Shown piece after piece: positions 26,182 to 34,735 of a stretch of DNA of 53,919 nt. Within the stretch, counting starts at the first letter, position 1, and the number at the start of each line of letters is the position of its first letter. A program made the position numbers and the translations under genes. This stretch comes from Candidatus Stercoripulliclostridium merdipullorum. GTDB lineage: Bacteria; Bacillota; Clostridia; Christensenellales; DTU072. Location: assembly GCA_018713745.1 (NCBI GenBank), contig DVOH01000017.1:1-53919 (forward strand), given 5' to 3'. Under the pieces are notes generated by a model. That model saw only the letters and a list, made by a program, of their open reading frames with translations, was not told the DNA's origin and did not search any database.

Positions 26182-27432
26182 TCAGTGCGCCGCGATCACT
26201 TTCTTAAGGCGGGCAAAACGGGGAAGCCCGTCTTCCAGCGGCGCTTTGCTGTCGCCTTGAATCAAAGGCAACGCATAGTCGACAAATTCTTTGGAGAGCA
26301 TCGTGCCGTCGTTGACGATCCATTCGAGGGGCACGGTTTTTTCGGTATTGGCGGCAAGATCGACGGGCATAAGTTTGAGGTTGCACTTATAGCTGCCGTC
26401 CGACATATCGCGTTCGAAGACGACCATCTTGTCGGTTTCGCCGTCCACGGCGGCGCGAACCGCGGTCTGCCCTGCCAAAAACGCTTCTTCGACGTCCACC
26501 GCGCTTGCAATGTGTGCGCCGCAACGTTGCATCAGGCTGAACTCGATGCCTCTGACTTTTCCGCCGATGCGTTCCGAAACCAGTTGCGCAAGGTTGGCGG
26601 CAAGTCCGCCCAGCTGGGTGTGACCGAAATTGTCTTTCGCCTTAGCCGCCGAAAGCGCTTCGGCGACATAAACGCCTTCTTCCGTCTTGATGCCTTCGGA
26701 CACGGCGACGATACATTTGCCGTTGTTGGCATCGGCAACGCGTTTGACGTCGGCAAGGAATTTGTCTGCCGAGAAGGGAATTTCGGGCAGATAAATCAGA
26801 TCGGCGCCCAAACCTTTGTAGGAAGCCAATGCCGCGGCGGCAGTCAGCCACCCTGCGTTGCGTCCCATGATTTCGACGATGGTGATCTGACCCTTGTCGT
26901 AAACTTTGGCGTCGAGATTGAGTTCCATCATCGTCGTCGCAACATATTTTGCCGCGCTTGCGTAGCCGGGGCAGTGATCGGTACCGTAAAGATCGTTGTC
27001 GATGGTCTTGGGCACGCCGATGATGTTGCACTCGTATCCGACCGACAGAAGGTATTTGCTGACTTTGTTGCAGGTATCCATGCTGTCGTTGCCGCCGTTA
27101 TAGAAGAAATAACGGATGTTGTACTTCTGAAAAACTTCGAGAATGCGCTTATAATCGGTGTCGTCGACCGAGGCGTCCTTCAGTTTATAGCGGCAAGAAC
27201 CCAGTGCCGAACTCGGCGTGTTTTTGAGCAACATAATCTCTTGGAGATCTTCTTTGCCCATGTCGAAAAACTGCTCGTCCAGGATCCCTTTGATCCCGTG
27301 AGCGGCACCGTAAACGGCGGTAATGTTTTTCTGTTTGAGTGCTTCGGTAATCACGCCCGCTGCGCTGGCGTTGATGACGGAGGTGGGACCTCCCGACTGA
27401 CCGAACATACATGCACCGACTAAGTTTTTCAT
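26182..27432 (-). CDS. 6-phosphofructokinase, PPi-dependent type
   Basis: A 416-aa phosphofructokinase-fold enzyme. The two residues that separate donor types point to pyrophosphate: 'GGNDSMDT' has Asp where ATP enzymes have Gly, and 'PKTIDNDLYGTDH' has Lys where ATP enzymes have Gly. It therefore probably interconverts fructose 6-phosphate and fructose 1,6-bisphosphate reversibly using PPi. 'EIMGRNAGWLTAA' and 'QRCGAHIASAVD' are further substrate-site motifs. The frame runs to 27774, but the ATG at 27432 has AAGGAGAAGG. It is 53 nt after an ATP-type phosphofructokinase gene, so both enzymes of this step are co-encoded. Confidence 0.88.
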   Translation of the reverse strand: MKNLVGACMFGQSGGPTSVINASAAGVITEALKQKNITAVYGAAHGIKGILDEQFFDMGKEDLQEIMLLKNTPSSALGSCRYKLKDASVDDTDYKRILEVFQKYNIRYFFYNGGNDSMDTCNKVSKYLLSVGYECNIIGVPKTIDNDLYGTDHCPGYASAAKYVATTMMELNLDAKVYDKGQITIVEIMGRNAGWLTAAAALASYKGLGADLIYLPEIPFSADKFLADVKRVADANNGKCIVAVSEGIKTEEGVYVAEALSAAKAKDNFGHTQLGGLAANLAQLVSERIGGKVRGIEFSLMQRCGAHIASAVDVEEAFLAGQTAVRAAVDGETDKMVVFERDMSDGSYKCNLKLMPVDLAANTEKTVPLEWIVNDGTMLSKEFVDYALPLIQGDSKAPLEDGLPRFARLKKVIAAH

Positions 27433-27485
27433 TGGTTTCCTTCTCCTTATATCTGAAATTTGATTGGATTCGATTGACAAGCGGA

Positions 27486-28448
27486 TCAAAGCGAAAGCAG
27501 AGACGCAATCCGATAGAGCTCGTCGTTGACTTTGCGTTCCATATCGAGCGCTTCGGTAATATCGTCGTCGATCACCGCGCCTTCGCGGACACCGACCACA
27601 CGGCCGCCGATATCGTTTTTGAGCAGATTGACGGCGCGATCGGCACAACGTGCGGCAAGCACGCGGTCCGCCATCGAAGGCGTGCCGCCCCGCTGAATAT
27701 AGCCGAGCTTGACGGTACGGATGGTGATGTCGACTTTTTCCTGAATCATGTTTTTGAGCGTATTGCAGTCGCAAACACCCTCGGCAAGAACGATGATGTC
27801 GGAAGCTTTGCCTTTGATGATATTGCGGCGCATCTTGTCGCAGATGGCGTCGATGTCAAAGGGAATTTCGGGTACGACGATGGACTCGGCACCGCCCGCA
27901 AGCCCCGAATAAACGGCAATATCACCGCAATGACGCCCCATAACCTCGATGATACAGGCGCGATCGTGCGACGTCATCGTGTCGCGGATTTTGTTGATGG
28001 CGTCCAGAACGGTATTGACGGCGGTATCGAAGCCCAACGTAAAATCGGTATAAGCCAAGTCGTTGTCGATGGTGCCGGGAATCCCGACGCAAGCCATTTT
28101 GTGGTTGGTGCAAAGGTCGCGCATCCCGCGGAAAGAACCGTCGCCGCCGATGACGATCAACCCTTCGATCCCGTAAGCGCGCAAGACTTCGTAGCCTTTG
28201 CGGATGCCTTCGGGGGTATTGAATTCGGGACAACGAGCGGTTTTGAGAATGGTGCCGCCCCTCTGAATGATATCGGAAACCGAACGGGAATCCATTCTGC
28301 GGATGTCGCCTTTGATCAAACCGTCATAGCCGCGTTCGATTCCGTAAACTTCCATATCCTGATTGTTGGCACAACGGACGACGCCGCGGATGGCGGCATT
28401 CATTCCGGGGGCGTCACCGCCGCTGGTCAAAACTGCAATTCTGCGCAT
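27486..28448 (-). CDS. pfkA: ATP-dependent 6-phosphofructokinase
   Basis: The committed step of glycolysis; 320 aa, the standard bacterial PfkA length. 'LTSGGDAPGMNAAIRG' starts the nucleotide site (about 7-22), and 'GGDGSFRG' with 'PGTIDNDL' has the Gly residues typical of ATP use. 'EVMGRHCGDIAVY' and 'LGYIQRGGTPS' are present as expected. The frame is open to 28529, but the ATG at 28448 has GAGGTAA and matches the family start. It lies between proA and the PPi-type paralogue in a same-strand cluster. Confidence 0.96.
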   Translation of the reverse strand: MRRIAVLTSGGDAPGMNAAIRGVVRCANNQDMEVYGIERGYDGLIKGDIRRMDSRSVSDIIQRGGTILKTARCPEFNTPEGIRKGYEVLRAYGIEGLIVIGGDGSFRGMRDLCTNHKMACVGIPGTIDNDLAYTDFTLGFDTAVNTVLDAINKIRDTMTSHDRACIIEVMGRHCGDIAVYSGLAGGAESIVVPEIPFDIDAICDKMRRNIIKGKASDIIVLAEGVCDCNTLKNMIQEKVDITIRTVKLGYIQRGGTPSMADRVLAARCADRAVNLLKNDIGGRVVGVREGAVIDDDITEALDMERKVNDELYRIASLLSL

Positions 28449-28474
28449 TGAAGTTACCTCACTGTAAGAATAAT

Positions 28475-29716
28475 TTATCTGATTTGTCCGTTCCCGTTGA
28501 GAACGTATTTGACCGAAGTCAGTTCGCACAGTCCGATGGGACCGCGAACGTGTAATTTTTGGGTACTGATCCCCATTTCGGCGCCGAGTCCGAATTCGAA
28601 TCCGTCGGTAAAGCGCGTGGAGGCGTTGACGTATACGGCGGCGGAATCGACCTCTTTGGCAAATTTTTGCGCCTTCGACATATCGGAGGTGATGATTGCA
28701 TCGCTGTGATGGGTTCCGAACCGGTTGATATGATCGATCGCTTCCTGAACGCCGTCGACAAACTTGGCTTTGACGATCAGGTCTTCGTATTCGCGGTAAA
28801 ACTCTTCTTCCGGTACAAGCGTTGCCGCGGGATAAGTTGCCTGCAGTTCGGCATCGCCCCGGATCTCGACGTTGGCTTCGGCAAGCCGATCGAGAACCTT
28901 CCGGACAAACGACTTGTCGAGCGCGCGGTCGAACAAAACGGTTTCGAGCGCGTTACAGACGCCGGGACGCGAAACTTTGGCGTTGAACGTCGTGGTCAAA
29001 GCGATTTCGGGATCGCAGTCTGCGGCAAGATAAGCATGGCAGTTTCCGCCCGCCGAAGCGATAACAGGCATCACGGCGTTTTCGAGTACGACTTTTTTCA
29101 GCCCCTCTCCGCCCCGCGGAATCACGACGTCGATATACTGACCTTGATGCAGCATCTCGGTCGTCAGCGCACGGTCGGGACCGTCAACAAGCCCGACCGT
29201 ATCGGGCGATACTCCCGCTTCCGCCAACGCCTCACGGATACAATCGACGATTTTGCAAACGCTGTTGCGGCTGTCCCGACTGCCGCGCAAAACAACACCG
29301 TTGCCGCTTTTGATACAAAGCGCGGCGGCGTCAAGCGCAACGTTGGGACGGGCTTCGAAGATAATACCGATGACGCCGAGGGGCGCGCGGACTTTGGTGA
29401 CGTCAATCCCGTTGTACATCTTGTAAGTTTCGACCACCTTGCCGACGGGATCAGGCAAGGCAATGACGGCGTCCAACCCGCGTACCATTCCTTCAATCCG
29501 CTTGGCGTCCAGCATCAGCCGATCCAAAAACGCGGCATTACGGCCGTTGGCTTTGGCGGCGGCAAGATCGAGGGCGTTTGCGGCGATCAGAGCGTCTGCC
29601 TGTTCGGTCAGCTTGCGCCCCGCAATGCGAAGAACAAGGTTCTTGGTTTCGGTGTCAATCCCCGCAAGTTTGTTTGCGGCAAGTTTGACGCGTTGACAAA
29701 GTTCCGATACGTTCAT
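28475..29716 (-). CDS. proA: Gamma-glutamyl phosphate reductase
   Basis: The second enzyme of proline synthesis, reducing gamma-glutamyl phosphate with NADPH. The 413-aa protein shows 'VRAPLGVIGIIFEARPNVALDAAALCIKSGN' (split here by position: about 108-138), 'VVIPRGGEGL' and the catalytic Cys in 'RPGVCNALETVLFD'. The usual 'GGSEA' after 'VVLR' reads 'GSRDS', a local variation. proB is not next to it, unusual since the two are often paired. A GGAG RBS precedes the ATG, and the gene heads the phosphofructokinase-typA cluster. Confidence 0.95.
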   Translation of the reverse strand: MNVSELCQRVKLAANKLAGIDTETKNLVLRIAGRKLTEQADALIAANALDLAAAKANGRNAAFLDRLMLDAKRIEGMVRGLDAVIALPDPVGKVVETYKMYNGIDVTKVRAPLGVIGIIFEARPNVALDAAALCIKSGNGVVLRGSRDSRNSVCKIVDCIREALAEAGVSPDTVGLVDGPDRALTTEMLHQGQYIDVVIPRGGEGLKKVVLENAVMPVIASAGGNCHAYLAADCDPEIALTTTFNAKVSRPGVCNALETVLFDRALDKSFVRKVLDRLAEANVEIRGDAELQATYPAATLVPEEEFYREYEDLIVKAKFVDGVQEAIDHINRFGTHHSDAIITSDMSKAQKFAKEVDSAAVYVNASTRFTDGFEFGLGAEMGISTQKLHVRGPIGLCELTSVKYVLNGNGQIR

Positions 29717-29746
29717 GGCGGTCTCCTTACAAGTCCGAAATTTCCG

Positions 29747-29792
29747 ATTATACTAATTATAACACGCCCGCGCGAAAAAGCCATCGCGCGGG
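29747..29792 (-). promoter_or_regulatory. proA upstream region with two -10 boxes and a GC hairpin
   Basis: On the minus strand two TATAAT hexamers (29761-29756 and 29752-29747) follow a 9-bp GC stem (29784-29792 with 29767-29775). No good -35 was identified. The hairpin has a T8 tract on the plus-strand side, so it would stop antisense transcription better than yebC transcription. Confidence 0.45.
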
Positions 29793-29844
29793 ACGCATTT
29801 TTTTTGATCGGATTGATAATTTTATCGTAAAAGTCCCCTGCCGC

Positions 29845-30582
29845 TCAGTCCTCTTCGGGCTCCTCGGGCAGGATTGCGTTGTGATAGACGTTTTGAACGT
29901 CGTCGTTTTCTTCCAACATATCGATCAGCTTGACGACCGATTGGAGATGTCCTGCGGGATCGACTTCGTTGTCGGCAATCATTTCTTTTTCTTGCGACAG
30001 CACGTTGACGCCGTTTGCTTTCAGGGCCTCCGCCACGTCGTAAAGCTCGGTCGGCTTGGTATAGATTTCGTATACGTCCTCATCCGAAACGATGTCGTCG
30101 GCGCCGGCTTCGAGGGCAAGCATCATCATATCGTCCTCGTCAAAACCCGCCTTATCGGCAATGATCATGCCTTTGCGGTTGAACATAAAGCTGACGCATC
30201 CCGTCTGTCCCAGCGCACCGCCGTATTTGTCGAAGAGATGACGCATTTCGCCCGCCGTGCGGTTTTTGTTGTCGGTCAGCGTTTCGACGATGACGGCAAC
30301 GCCGCCTGCGGCATATCCTTCGTAGGTCATTTCTTCGTAGTTAACCGCATTCAGTTCGCCACTCGCCTTTTTGATCGAGCGCATGATGTTGTCGTTGGGC
30401 ATATTGTTGGCTTTTGCCTTTGCAATGACGTCACGCAGACGGGAGTTGCTGTTGGGATCGGCTCCGCCCTGCTTGACGGCAATGGCAAGTTCACGCCCGA
30501 TTTTGGTGAAGATGCTGCCTCTTGCAGCGTCGTTTTTTCCTTTTTTGTTCTTGATGTTTGCCCACTTACTGTGTCCGGACAT
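29845..30582 (-). CDS. YebC/PmpR family protein
   Basis: A 245-aa member of the YebC/PmpR family, long described as DNA-binding regulators and now in part linked to translation of difficult peptides. The hallmark N-terminus '[22 protein letters not shown]' region (residues 1-22) and '[17 protein letters not shown]' are present, with '[19 protein letters not shown]' in the centre. The RBS AGGAGGTTGTT is strong. It is 9 nt downstream of the rRNA methyltransferase gene and probably cotranscribed. Confidence 0.94.
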   Translation of the reverse strand: MSGHSKWANIKNKKGKNDAARGSIFTKIGRELAIAVKQGGADPNSNSRLRDVIAKAKANNMPNDNIMRSIKKASGELNAVNYEEMTYEGYAAGGVAVIVETLTDNKNRTAGEMRHLFDKYGGALGQTGCVSFMFNRKGMIIADKAGFDEDDMMMLALEAGADDIVSDEDVYEIYTKPTELYDVAEALKANGVNVLSQEKEMIADNEVDPAGHLQSVVKLIDMLEENDDVQNVYHNAILPEEPEED

Positions 30583-30591
30583 AACAACCTC

Positions 30592-31365
30592 CTAATTCAA
30601 TCTATTGGTAGCCTTGGCTACATTTTCCGTCAGTACAGACATGGCGATCGAAGCGCTGACCGCGGCGTTGAGACTCTCCATCGCGCCGCGCATCGGGATT
30701 GCGAGTACGGCGTCGGCGCGCCTTCTGACGACTTGACTCAGCCCGTGCGCCTCATTGCCGACGGCAATGACGATCGGACCTTCGGGACAATAACCGTAAA
30801 CCGAAGTACCGCCCATATCCAACGCAAGCACGCGATATCCATCGATCAGCCCGTCCAAAGCGGCATAGTCTTCGATCACAACGACATTGACTCCGAGAAC
30901 CGCGCCGAGACTGCTCCTTACGGTTTTGGGGCAGAACGGATCGACGCCGTCTGCGACAATGACGTCTCCGACGCCCATTGCCTTGGCACTGCGGATCATC
31001 GTACCGAGATTGCCCGCGTCACGAATCCCGTCCGCAAGCAGGACGACCGGCGCACCGACGGGTCGCGCAGACGGAATGCCGACAACGGCAATCACGCCGG
31101 CAGGGCTGACGGTATCGCTGATCTTGGAAAATACGCGATCGTCGACCAGTACGCCCTCCTTCCCGAACCGAGCGGGAAGATATCCGTAGCGCTCCGCTTC
31201 GCTTGCTTTGATATAAACTTCGCGGACATCGCAATCTTCGGGGAGTTCTTTGACGATGTTTTCGCCCTCAACCAGCATCAGACCGCTCCGATCGCGGAAT
31301 TTTTTGTCACGGAGCGCGGCAACCTTTTTCAGCTGTTCGTTTTGGGCGGAAACAATCGTCTTCAT
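30592..31365 (-). CDS. SpoU/TrmH-family RNA 2'-O-ribose methyltransferase
   Basis: A 257-aa SPOUT methyltransferase that probably methylates rRNA (RlmB/TrmH-like). An N-terminal substrate-binding domain (about 1-95, 'FRDRSGLMLVEGENIVKEL') precedes the knotted catalytic domain with 'LLADGIRDAGNLGTMIRSAKAMGV', 'IVIAVGNEAHGLS' and 'IPMRGAMESLNAAVSASI' (each a SPOUT motif). The frame is open to 31512, but the start at 31365 fits the family. No RBS is visible: the ATG lies 10 nt after the terminator hairpin of the infC operon, so expression depends on read-through or a promoter I did not find. Confidence 0.88.
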   Translation of the reverse strand: MKTIVSAQNEQLKKVAALRDKKFRDRSGLMLVEGENIVKELPEDCDVREVYIKASEAERYGYLPARFGKEGVLVDDRVFSKISDTVSPAGVIAVVGIPSARPVGAPVVLLADGIRDAGNLGTMIRSAKAMGVGDVIVADGVDPFCPKTVRSSLGAVLGVNVVVIEDYAALDGLIDGYRVLALDMGGTSVYGYCPEGPIVIAVGNEAHGLSQVVRRRADAVLAIPMRGAMESLNAAVSASIAMSVLTENVAKATNRLN

Positions 31366-31375
31366 AACAAAATGT

Positions 31376-31398
31376 GAGCCTTCGCTCGGCGAAGGCTC
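31376..31398 (-). terminator. Terminator of the infC-rpmI-rplT operon
   Basis: A perfect 10-bp stem (GAGCCTTCGC with GCGAAGGCTC, 3-nt loop) 8 nt after the rplT stop codon; on the minus strand it is followed by ACATTTTGTT and then the ATG of the methyltransferase gene. The short T tract suggests partial read-through. Confidence 0.7.
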
Positions 31399-31405
31399 TG
31401 AATCG

Positions 31406-31762
31406 TTAAGCGTTGAGCGCGCCCTTGGCTTTTTGGCAAAGCTCGGCAAATGCCGCGGGATCGTTGACGGCGATGTCGGCAAGCACTTTGCGGTTGAGAT
31501 CGATGCCGGCAACTTTAAGGCCGTGGGTCAGACGGCTGTACGAAAGATCGTTCATACGCGCTGCGGCGTTGATACGGGCAATCCAGAGTCTGCGGAAGTC
31601 TCTCTTCTTAAGACGTCTGCCGACATAGGCGTATTGTCCGCTCTTCATAACTGCTTGACGGGCTACGCGATAGAGTTTGGATTTGGCACCGAAGTAACCT
31701 TTGGCTCTTCTCAGAATTTTTCTGCGTTTTTTAACTGCGTTGACTGCTCTTTTGATTCTCAT
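31406..31762 (-). CDS. rplT: 50S ribosomal protein L20
   Basis: A 118-aa basic protein needed early in 50S assembly, and in Firmicutes the autoregulator of this operon through the mRNA leader. The N-terminal extension '[22 protein letters not shown]' region (about 2-23) and the globular part '[23 protein letters not shown]' are diagnostic. The RBS AGGAGGAT precedes the ATG. It is the third gene of infC-rpmI-rplT. Confidence 0.98.
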   Translation of the reverse strand: MRIKRAVNAVKKRRKILRRAKGYFGAKSKLYRVARQAVMKSGQYAYVGRRLKKRDFRRLWIARINAAARMNDLSYSRLTHGLKVAGIDLNRKVLADIAVNDPAAFAELCQKAKGALNA

Positions 31763-31780
31763 TTCGGTATCCTCCTGCTA

Positions 31781-31984
31781 TTACTTCGCCTGTCCGCCGA
31801 TCATATTGCGGATCGTTGCCGCCTGGGTTTCGTTTACATAGCCGCCCTGGCGAAGGTTTCTTTTACGCTTACGCGTTTTTTTGTTGAGAATGTGATTCTT
31901 GTTCTGTTTGGCTCTTTTGATTTGCCCGTTGGCGGTCAGTCTGAACCGTTTTTTTGCACCGCTGTGCGATTTCATTTTCGGCAT
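31781..31984 (-). CDS. rpmI: 50S ribosomal protein L35
   Basis: A 67-aa basic ribosomal protein starting 'MPKMKSHSGAKKRFRLTANG' (residues 1-20), the standard L35 signature, followed by 'NHILNKKTRKRKRNLRQ'. RBS AAGGAGAA. It lies between infC and rplT with short gaps. Confidence 0.98.
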   Translation of the reverse strand: MPKMKSHSGAKKRFRLTANGQIKRAKQNKNHILNKKTRKRKRNLRQGGYVNETQAATIRNMIGGQAK

Positions 31985-32002
31985 AGTCGTTCTCCTTGGA
32001 TG

Positions 32003-32518
32003 TTATTTTTTAGCGAGAGGGGCAATCACCATCGTAATGTTTCTGCCCTCGTGCAAAGGTTTCTTTTCGATCTGGGCGACGTCTTTGAGCAACTCGAAAA
32101 AGTCGTCCATCACTTGCATACTGATTTCGGGATGCGCCTGCTGACGCCCTTTCATCCGAATGCTCAGACGCACTTTGTTGCCTTCTTCGACAAATTCGCG
32201 CGCCTTTTTGGCTTTGGTCTTCATGTCGCCGACGTCGATCGTTGCCGAAAGCCAGATGTCCTTGAGTTCGATGCTCTTGTGATTTTTGCGCTCTTCCTTT
32301 TCGCGCTTGATCAGATCGAAGCGATATTTGGGGTAATCCAGCAATTTGCATACGGGCGGCGTTGCCTGCGGCGAAATTTTGACGAGATCGAGTTCGCGTT
32401 CGTCGGCGATGCGTTGCGCCTGTGCCGTAGGCATAATGCCCATCTGAACGCCTTTGTCGTCTATCAGACGAACTTCGCGATCCCGGATTTCGGAGTTGAT
32501 TTGCAATTCCTTAAAAAT
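32003..32518 (-). CDS. infC: Translation initiation factor IF-3 (AUU start)
   Basis: IF-3 binds the 30S subunit and rejects wrong start codons; its own gene normally begins with a rare codon so that it can repress itself. Here the frame continues to an ATG at 32563, but that ATG lies inside a terminator hairpin. The codon at 32518 is ATT, 9 nt after AGGAGG, giving 'IFKELQINSEIRDREVRLID', the normal IF-3 start. The resulting 171 aa match the family. The N- and C-domains, including 'MKTKAKKAREFVEEGNKVRLSI', are complete. It leads the rpmI-rplT operon. Confidence 0.95.
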   Translation of the reverse strand: MFKELQINSEIRDREVRLIDDKGVQMGIMPTAQAQRIADERELDLVKISPQATPPVCKLLDYPKYRFDLIKREKEERKNHKSIELKDIWLSATIDVGDMKTKAKKAREFVEEGNKVRLSIRMKGRQQAHPEISMQVMDDFFELLKDVAQIEKKPLHEGRNITMVIAPLAKK

Positions 32519-32649
32519 ATGGGTATCCCTCCTAATAAAAAATGTGTCCGCATCCGCAAACACATCTCACCGGAACGCCATACGGCGCATAACTCGGATA
32601 TAAGAACCGCTTTGCCCGTGGCTGGCGGTGAGAACGTTGCTTCTGCTTG
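32519..32649 (-). promoter_or_regulatory. infC operon leader, candidate L20-responsive attenuator
   Basis: The minus-strand leader of about 130 nt contains an 8-bp long-range helix (TCTCACCG 32633-32626 with CGGTGAGA 32572-32565) followed by a terminator hairpin (GTGTTTGC-GGAT-GCGGACAC, 32563-32544) and six T, then the infC RBS. A terminator between promoter and first gene is the layout of Firmicutes L20 leaders, where L20 binding promotes termination. Assignment to that RNA family is by position and structure, not by alignment. Confidence 0.65.
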
Positions 32650-32655
32650 TGTCCT

Positions 32656-32684
32656 ATTGTAGCACGAACGACTTTGCCTGTCAA
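32656..32684 (-). promoter_or_regulatory. Sigma-A promoter of infC-rpmI-rplT
   Basis: On the minus strand a consensus TTGACA (32684-32679), a 17-bp spacer and TACAAT (32661-32656). Confidence 0.85.
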
Positions 32685-32730
32685 GCAAATGATATGCCGA
32701 TTTTGCCGATTTTATCCCTTTTTGACAATA

Positions 32731-32756
32731 AAAAAGCCGCTCCGTCGGAGCGGCTG
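32731..32756 (-). terminator. Terminator of thrS
   Basis: A 9-10-bp GC-rich stem (AGCCGCTCC with GGAGCGGCT) 29 nt after the thrS stop, followed on the minus strand by a run of T. Confidence 0.85.
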
Positions 32757-32784
32757 CAGTCAGGCAAACGGCGCCATGGAAAAC

Positions 32785-34722
32785 TTATTGTCCCGACACG
32801 GTTTTGCTGTCGATTTCTTCCCGGATTCTTGCGACAAACTCGTCAAGCGTCATCTTGCCGATATCGCCGTCTTTCCGTCCGCGGACGGCGACGACGCCTT
32901 CTTCTTTTTCCTTGTCGCCGAGAATCAGCATATACGGAATCTTGCGGAGTTGTGCCGAACGGATTTTGAATCCGATTTTTTCGTTGCGAACGTCGGCAAC
33001 CGCGCGAATTCCGCGCCGCTTCAGCTCGTCCGCCATAGCTTTGGCATCCTCTGCGGTACGGTCGGTCAAGCTGAGCACATAGACCTGTTCGGGCGCCATC
33101 CATACCGGAAACGCACCTTTGAATTTTTCGATCAGCAACGCGATCGTACGCTCGTAGCAGCCGATCGAAGTGCGGTGAATAATATAAGGATGCACTTTGT
33201 CGCCGTTTTCGTCGATATAATTCATATCAAACCGCTCGGCAAGGAACATATCGACCTGAATCGTAATCAAAGTGTCTTCTTTGCCGTAAACGTTTTTGAC
33301 TTGGATATCGAGTTTGGGTCCGTAGAACGCGGCTTCTCCCACACCGACCGTATATCGGATCCCGAGATGATTGAGGATTTTTTCCATTTCGGCTTCGGCG
33401 CGATTCCATTTCTGCGGATCGTTGATGTACTTTTCGGTATTGCTCGGGTCCCATTTGGAAAAGCGGAAACTGACGTCTTCCAACAATCCTACGCATTTCA
33501 GCATATACATTGCAAGGTCGACGCATCCTTTGAATTCGGTTTCGAGTTGCGACGGCATGCAGATCAGATGCCCTTCGCTGATCGTAAACTGACGGACGCG
33601 GATCAAGCCGTGCATCTCGCCGCTCGCTTCGTTGCGGAACAGAGTCGAAGTCTCCCCGTAACGGATGGGAAGATCGCGGTACGATTTCAGTCCGTTGTTA
33701 TAGATGGTGTACTGGAACGGGCAAGTCATGGGACGCAGGGCAAACACCTCGTTTTCGTCCTCGTTGTCCAGGACAAACATCCCGTCGCGATAGTGATCCC
33801 AATGCCCCGAAATTTTGTAAAGACGGCTCTTTGCCATATAGGGGGTTTTGGTCATCACATAGCCGCGGCGCTCCTCTTCGTCCTCGACAAAACGACTGAG
33901 AATCTGGAAGAGTTTGGCTCCCTTCGGCATCAGCAACGGGAGCCCTTGTCCGATATTTTCGTCGGTCATAAAAATTTCGAGGTCGCGCCCGAGCTTGTTG
34001 TGATCGCGGCTCTTTGCCTCTTCGAGTGCGGCAAGATATTCTTCGAGATCGCTCTTCTTTTCAAACGCCGTACCGTAGATGCGGGTCAGCATCTTGTTGT
34101 TTTCGTTGCCGCGCCAATACGCACCCGTCACCGACGTCAGCTTGAATGCCTTGACGTATTTGGTAGACGGAACGTGCGGTCCGGCGCACAAGTCCACAAA
34201 GTCGCCCTGTCGGTATAACGTAATCGCAGCGTCTTTGGGCAGATCGTTGATCAGTTCCACCTTATACGGTTCGTCCAGCTCGCGGAACAGTTTGAGGGCT
34301 TCTTTGCGGCTGACTTCTTCGCGTACGATGGGCAGACTCTCTTTAACGATTTTTTTCATCTCCGCTTCGATTTCTTTCAGCGCGTCCATCGTGATGGGCG
34401 TTTTGAAGTCGAAATCGTAATAGAAGCCCGTTGCGATCGCGGGTCCGATCGCGACGCGGACGGTGGGGTAAATCCGCTTGACCGCCTGTGCGAGAATATG
34501 AGAAGCGGAGTGGCGCAAAGCGCGTTTTCCTTCTTCGGATTCAAACGTCAGAAGTTCGACTTCGGCATCCTCTTCGATGGGCGTATAAAGTCCGACGACT
34601 TTGCCGTTGACTTTTGCGACAAGCGCAGCGCGAAACAGCCCGTCCGATATCGAACGGGCAATGTCGGCGGGTGTGGTGCCGACGGGAAATTCTTTTTGTT
34701 CGTCTCTTAATTGAATCAGCAT
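32785..34722 (-). CDS. thrS: Threonyl-tRNA synthetase
   Basis: Charges tRNA-Thr; 645 aa, typical. The domains are an N-terminal TGS domain (about 1-62), the second additional editing domain with 'HSASHILAQAVKRIYP' and zinc-type 'DLCAGPHVPSTK', the class II catalytic core with 'MTKTPYMAKSRLYKISGHWDHY' region, 'LRPMTCPF', 'RYGETSTLFRNEASGEMHGL' region and 'HRTSIGCYERTIALLIE', and the anticodon-binding domain. The frame is open to 34851, but the start at 34722 has CGGAG and matches TGS. The gene follows a lipoprotein gene by 13 nt, leaving no space for a T-box leader, which is unusual for a Firmicutes thrS. Confidence 0.97.
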   Translation of the reverse strand: MLIQLRDEQKEFPVGTTPADIARSISDGLFRAALVAKVNGKVVGLYTPIEEDAEVELLTFESEEGKRALRHSASHILAQAVKRIYPTVRVAIGPAIATGFYYDFDFKTPITMDALKEIEAEMKKIVKESLPIVREEVSRKEALKLFRELDEPYKVELINDLPKDAAITLYRQGDFVDLCAGPHVPSTKYVKAFKLTSVTGAYWRGNENNKMLTRIYGTAFEKKSDLEEYLAALEEAKSRDHNKLGRDLEIFMTDENIGQGLPLLMPKGAKLFQILSRFVEDEEERRGYVMTKTPYMAKSRLYKISGHWDHYRDGMFVLDNEDENEVFALRPMTCPFQYTIYNNGLKSYRDLPIRYGETSTLFRNEASGEMHGLIRVRQFTISEGHLICMPSQLETEFKGCVDLAMYMLKCVGLLEDVSFRFSKWDPSNTEKYINDPQKWNRAEAEMEKILNHLGIRYTVGVGEAAFYGPKLDIQVKNVYGKEDTLITIQVDMFLAERFDMNYIDENGDKVHPYIIHRTSIGCYERTIALLIEKFKGAFPVWMAPEQVYVLSLTDRTAEDAKAMADELKRRGIRAVADVRNEKIGFKIRSAQLRKIPYMLILGDKEKEEGVVAVRGRKDGDIGKMTLDEFVARIREEIDSKTVSGQ

Positions 34723-34735
34723 AACAGTTCTCCGA

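Noticed and set aside
32519..32563. ATG start of infC at 32563
   Set aside because: That ATG lies in the terminator stem upstream of the RBS; the AUU at 32518 follows AGGAGG and gives the normal IF-3 N-terminus.
34722..34735. T-box riboswitch before thrS
   Set aside because: Only 13 nt separate thrS from the preceding gene, and the valS gap is only 30 nt, so no T-box leader fits either synthetase gene.
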